NCBI GenBank assembly: GCA_025363375.1
Contig: JANYDZ010000078.1
Coordinates: forward strand, 1-16,419
DNA from: Hyphomicrobiales bacterium
GTDB taxonomy: Bacteria > Pseudomonadota > Alphaproteobacteria > Rhizobiales > Beijerinckiaceae
DNA: 16,419 bases
Direction of reading: 5' to 3'
Shown: one piece after another, positions 14,505 through 16,419 of the stretch
How positions within the stretch are numbered: position 1 is the first letter of the stretch
Layout of the letters: the number at the start of each line of letters is the position of its first letter
The notes under the pieces: generated by a model
Told to the model about the DNA's origin: nothing
Seen by the model: the letters and a program-made list of their open reading frames with translations, nothing else
Database searches by the model: none
Program-made: the position numbers and the translations under genes

Positions 14505-15539
14505 TTGGCGCGCATCGGCCCTGTTCCGAGGGTTTGTCAAAATTGGGTTGCTCCGGTGTTCGACAAATATCTCTTCGCGCTTGGCCGCGGCGTCCGCGGC
14601 GTCAAAAAGGCCTACGATCAAGCCAGCCGCGAGCCGGATCCCGCCGAATCGGCGCGCGACATCACGCCGCCGAAGCAACCCACGCCTTCGACGCCGCATG
14701 TTTCGTCGAGCCCAGGCGGCGGCGCGCGCGCGCTCGTCTTCGGGCCGCGCCCCCTCGTCATGGGCATCGTCAATGTGACGCCGGATTCGTTTTCCGACGG
14801 CGGACAATTCAACGACGATGCCGACGCCGTCGCGCACGGATTGCGGCTCGCGGCGGAAGGCGCCGATATCCTCGACATCGGCGGGGAATCGACGCGGCCG
14901 GGCCATGCGCCGGTTTCCGCCGCGGAAGAGATCGCCCGCGTGGTTCCCGTCGTGCGCGGGCTTGCCGCGGCGTGCGGTCTGCCGATTTCCATCGATACGA
15001 TGAAAGCCGAGGTCGCGCGCGCCGCGCTCGACGCCGGCGCCACGATCGTCAACGATGTCTGGGGCTTCCAGCGCGATCCCGCCATGGCGCCCCTTGTCGC
15101 GGCGCGCGGCGTTCCCGCCGTCGTCATGCACAACCGCGAGCGCGACGATCCCGATATCGAAGTGATGGCGGAGGTGACGGCGTTTCTGGCGCGCTCGCTT
15201 GAGATCGCGCGCGCCGCCGGCGTCGAGCGCGCCCAATTGATCGTCGATCCCGGCTTCGGCTTCGGCGTCACCCATGCGCAAAGCCTGACCATGGTGCGCG
15301 ATCTCGCGCAATTGAAGGCGCTCGGCTGTCCCATCCTGCTGGGCGTGTCGCGCAAACGCGCCATCGGGAGAGTGACAGGGCGCGATATCGCGCGCGAACG
15401 TGTGATAGGATCGGTCGCCGCCGCGCTCATGGGCGCGATGGCGGGCGCCTCCATCATTCGCGTTCACGATGTCGCGGCGCATGTTGAAGCCATGAAGATT
15501 TTCGCCGCGGTCAATAATCCGGCGCTTGGGGACATATGA
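14505..15539 (+). CDS. folP: Dihydropteroate synthase with N-terminal extension
   Basis: The enzyme condenses p-aminobenzoate with 6-hydroxymethyl-dihydropterin pyrophosphate to dihydropteroate, and is the sulfonamide target. The catalytic core is complete: RPLVMGIVNVTPDSFSDGG (Met86), ADILDIGGESTRPG, ATIVNDVWGF, DPGFGFGVTHAQS, LLGVSRKRAIG and IIRVHDV. As read from TTG 14505 it is 344 residues, with about 80 residues before the core. A shorter form could start at GTG 14556 (VFDKYLFALGRG). No ATG lies upstream of the core in this frame. The extension is basic, then Pro/Ser-rich, and looks disordered. A GGAG at 14490-14493 lies 11 nt before the TTG, so the start is uncertain. The stop overlaps the folB start by 4 bp, indicating translational coupling. 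Confidence 0.93.
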   Translation: MARIGPVPRVCQNWVAPVFDKYLFALGRGVRGVKKAYDQASREPDPAESARDITPPKQPTPSTPHVSSSPGGGARALVFGPRPLVMGIVNVTPDSFSDGGQFNDDADAVAHGLRLAAEGADILDIGGESTRPGHAPVSAAEEIARVVPVVRGLAAACGLPISIDTMKAEVARAALDAGATIVNDVWGFQRDPAMAPLVAARGVPAVVMHNRERDDPDIEVMAEVTAFLARSLEIARAAGVERAQLIVDPGFGFGVTHAQSLTMVRDLAQLKALGCPILLGVSRKRAIGRVTGRDIARERVIGSVAAALMGAMAGASIIRVHDVAAHVEAMKIFAAVNNPALGDI

Positions 15540-15919
15540 TGCCGATCAAGGCCAATGTGATCATCGACAGGCTTGAGCTGCACGCCTATCACGGCTGGCA
15601 CAAGCACGAGGGCGAGTTCGGCCAGCCCTATACAATCAATCTTGAACTCGTCACCAATGTCGCGCGCGCCGCCGACACCGATCATCTCGCCGACGCGCTC
15701 GACTACGGCGCTATTGTCGCCACGACGAAACGCATTTTTACGGAAACGCGGCACAAACTCGTGGAAAGCGCCGCGGTGGCGCTGGCGCGCGGTCTACTGG
15801 CTGAATTTCCCGCCGTCGAAGAGGTCTTCGTCCACGTCATGAAGCTCAAACCGCCGATCCCCGAACGCATTGCGGCGGCGGGTGTTTCCCTGCGTCTGTC
15901 GCGCGCCGGGGCGGCGTGA
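15536..15919 (+). CDS. folB: Dihydroneopterin aldolase
   Basis: This 127-residue cytoplasmic enzyme cleaves 7,8-dihydroneopterin to 6-hydroxymethyl-7,8-dihydropterin and glycolaldehyde, the step before FolK. It shows the family's IIDRLELHAYHGWHKHEGEFG start with the conserved Glu, ALDYGAIV with the active-site Tyr, LVESAAVALARGLL, and the terminal VFVHVMKLKPPIPE segment with the catalytic Lys. The length is typical. ATG 15536 overlaps the folP stop in ATGA, and a second ATG follows at 15539. Its own stop overlaps the folK GTG. Three consecutive fol genes joined by 4-bp overlaps make one coupled operon for the pterin branch of folate synthesis. Confidence 0.95.
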   Translation: MMPIKANVIIDRLELHAYHGWHKHEGEFGQPYTINLELVTNVARAADTDHLADALDYGAIVATTKRIFTETRHKLVESAAVALARGLLAEFPAVEEVFVHVMKLKPPIPERIAAAGVSLRLSRAGAA

Positions 15920-16419
15920 CCGACGCCCCCGTCACGGCGGCGCTGTCGCTCGGCGGCAATGTCGGCGATGTCCCGGCGGCGTTTCGCCATGCGCTGGCGC
16001 GTTTGCGCGCGACGCGGGGCGTGGAACTCGTCGCGCAATCTTCCGTATGGCGCACAAAGGCCTGGGGCAAGACGGATCAGCCGGATTTTCTCAATATGGC
16101 GGCGTTGCTGCGCGCCTCCCTCGCGCCGCGTGAATTGCTGGCGCTTTGCCTCGCCATCGAGAAAGAGCGCGGCCGCGAACGCGGCGAGCGCTGGGGGCCG
16201 CGCACCCTCGATATCGACGTTCTGACATATGGCGACGCGCAGATCGACGAGCCCGGCCTGACGCTGCCGCATCCGCGTCTGCAAGAGCGCGCCTTCGTGC
16301 TGGCGCCGCTGAACGAAATCGCGCCCTATCTGACCATAGCTTCGTCGACCGCGCGCGATCTCGCGCGGTCCGCGAACATGACGGATGTGCGGATCGACAC
16401 CGCGGCGAGCGCGGCGCTC
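15916..16419 (+). CDS. folK: 2-amino-4-hydroxy-6-hydroxymethyldihydropteridine pyrophosphokinase (partial at 3' end)
   Basis: The enzyme transfers pyrophosphate from ATP to 6-hydroxymethyl-7,8-dihydropterin, giving the FolP substrate. GTG 15916 is the start, within GTGA at the folB stop. The 168 codons present contain the family N-terminus (ALSLGGNVGD), SSVWRTKAWGKTDQPDFLN, and the signature RWGPRTLDIDVLTYG with both Mg-binding Asp residues, then LPHPRLQERAFVLAPLNEIAP. No stop occurs before the window ends, so the reading continues off the edge. FolK is usually about 160-170 residues, so only a short tail is probably missing. Confidence 0.95.
   Translation, partial: MTDAPVTAALSLGGNVGDVPAAFRHALARLRATRGVELVAQSSVWRTKAWGKTDQPDFLNMAALLRASLAPRELLALCLAIEKERGRERGERWGPRTLDIDVLTYGDAQIDEPGLTLPHPRLQERAFVLAPLNEIAPYLTIASSTARDLARSANMTDVRIDTAASAAL

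Overview
The window is high-GC, almost fully coding DNA. It looks like chromosomal DNA from an alphaproteobacterium, most likely Hyphomicrobiales (Rhizobiales). A Beijerinckiaceae- or Methylocystaceae-type genome is a guess from protein style, not something shown by a marker gene. The clues are the GC-driven antisense open frames, the FabI type, the fabI / histidine phosphatase / aroC neighbourhood, and the NahK/ErcS-like symporter-kinase at the left edge. I see no rRNA, tRNA, CRISPR array, transposase or phage gene.

Layout. Positions 1-769 (minus) hold the N-terminal part of a sodium:solute-symporter-type membrane domain, probably the sensor half of a hybrid histidine kinase, cut by the window edge. 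Everything else is on the plus strand. mscL (970-1389) follows a threefold 11-bp repeat and ends in a strong hairpin terminator. Next is an AbrB-family membrane protein (1529-2602). After a 302-bp non-coding gap come two tandem FMN-dependent alpha-hydroxy-acid dehydrogenase paralogues (2905-4188, 4211-5488). Then come fabI (5736-6545), a histidine phosphatase (6586-7173), a 1347-residue Pls/PosA-type non-ribosomal peptide synthetase (7364-11407) and a small secreted PsiF-repeat-like protein (11495-11899). aroC (12016-13134) has a good sigma70-like promoter. A secreted ClpP-fold protein (13193-14482) precedes the folate cluster folP-folB-folK (14505 to the window end), whose genes overlap by 4 bp.

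How the genes fit together. Much of the window is core metabolism: fatty-acid elongation (fabI), the last shikimate step (aroC), the folate pterin branch (folP, folB, folK) and osmotic safety (mscL). The accessory content is of two kinds. The first is the pair of dehydrogenases. Each has a twin-arginine signal, a complete set of flavin active-site residues, and a CXXCH heme-c attachment motif in the loop after the beta-strand-4 Asp, at residue 242 in both. They look like exported flavocytochrome-c-type hydroxy-acid dehydrogenases, an unusual architecture and the most interesting thing here. The second is the Pls/PosA-like synthetase, with an acidic substrate pocket that suggests a basic amino acid. 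It sits with the PsiF-like gene between the phosphatase and aroC.
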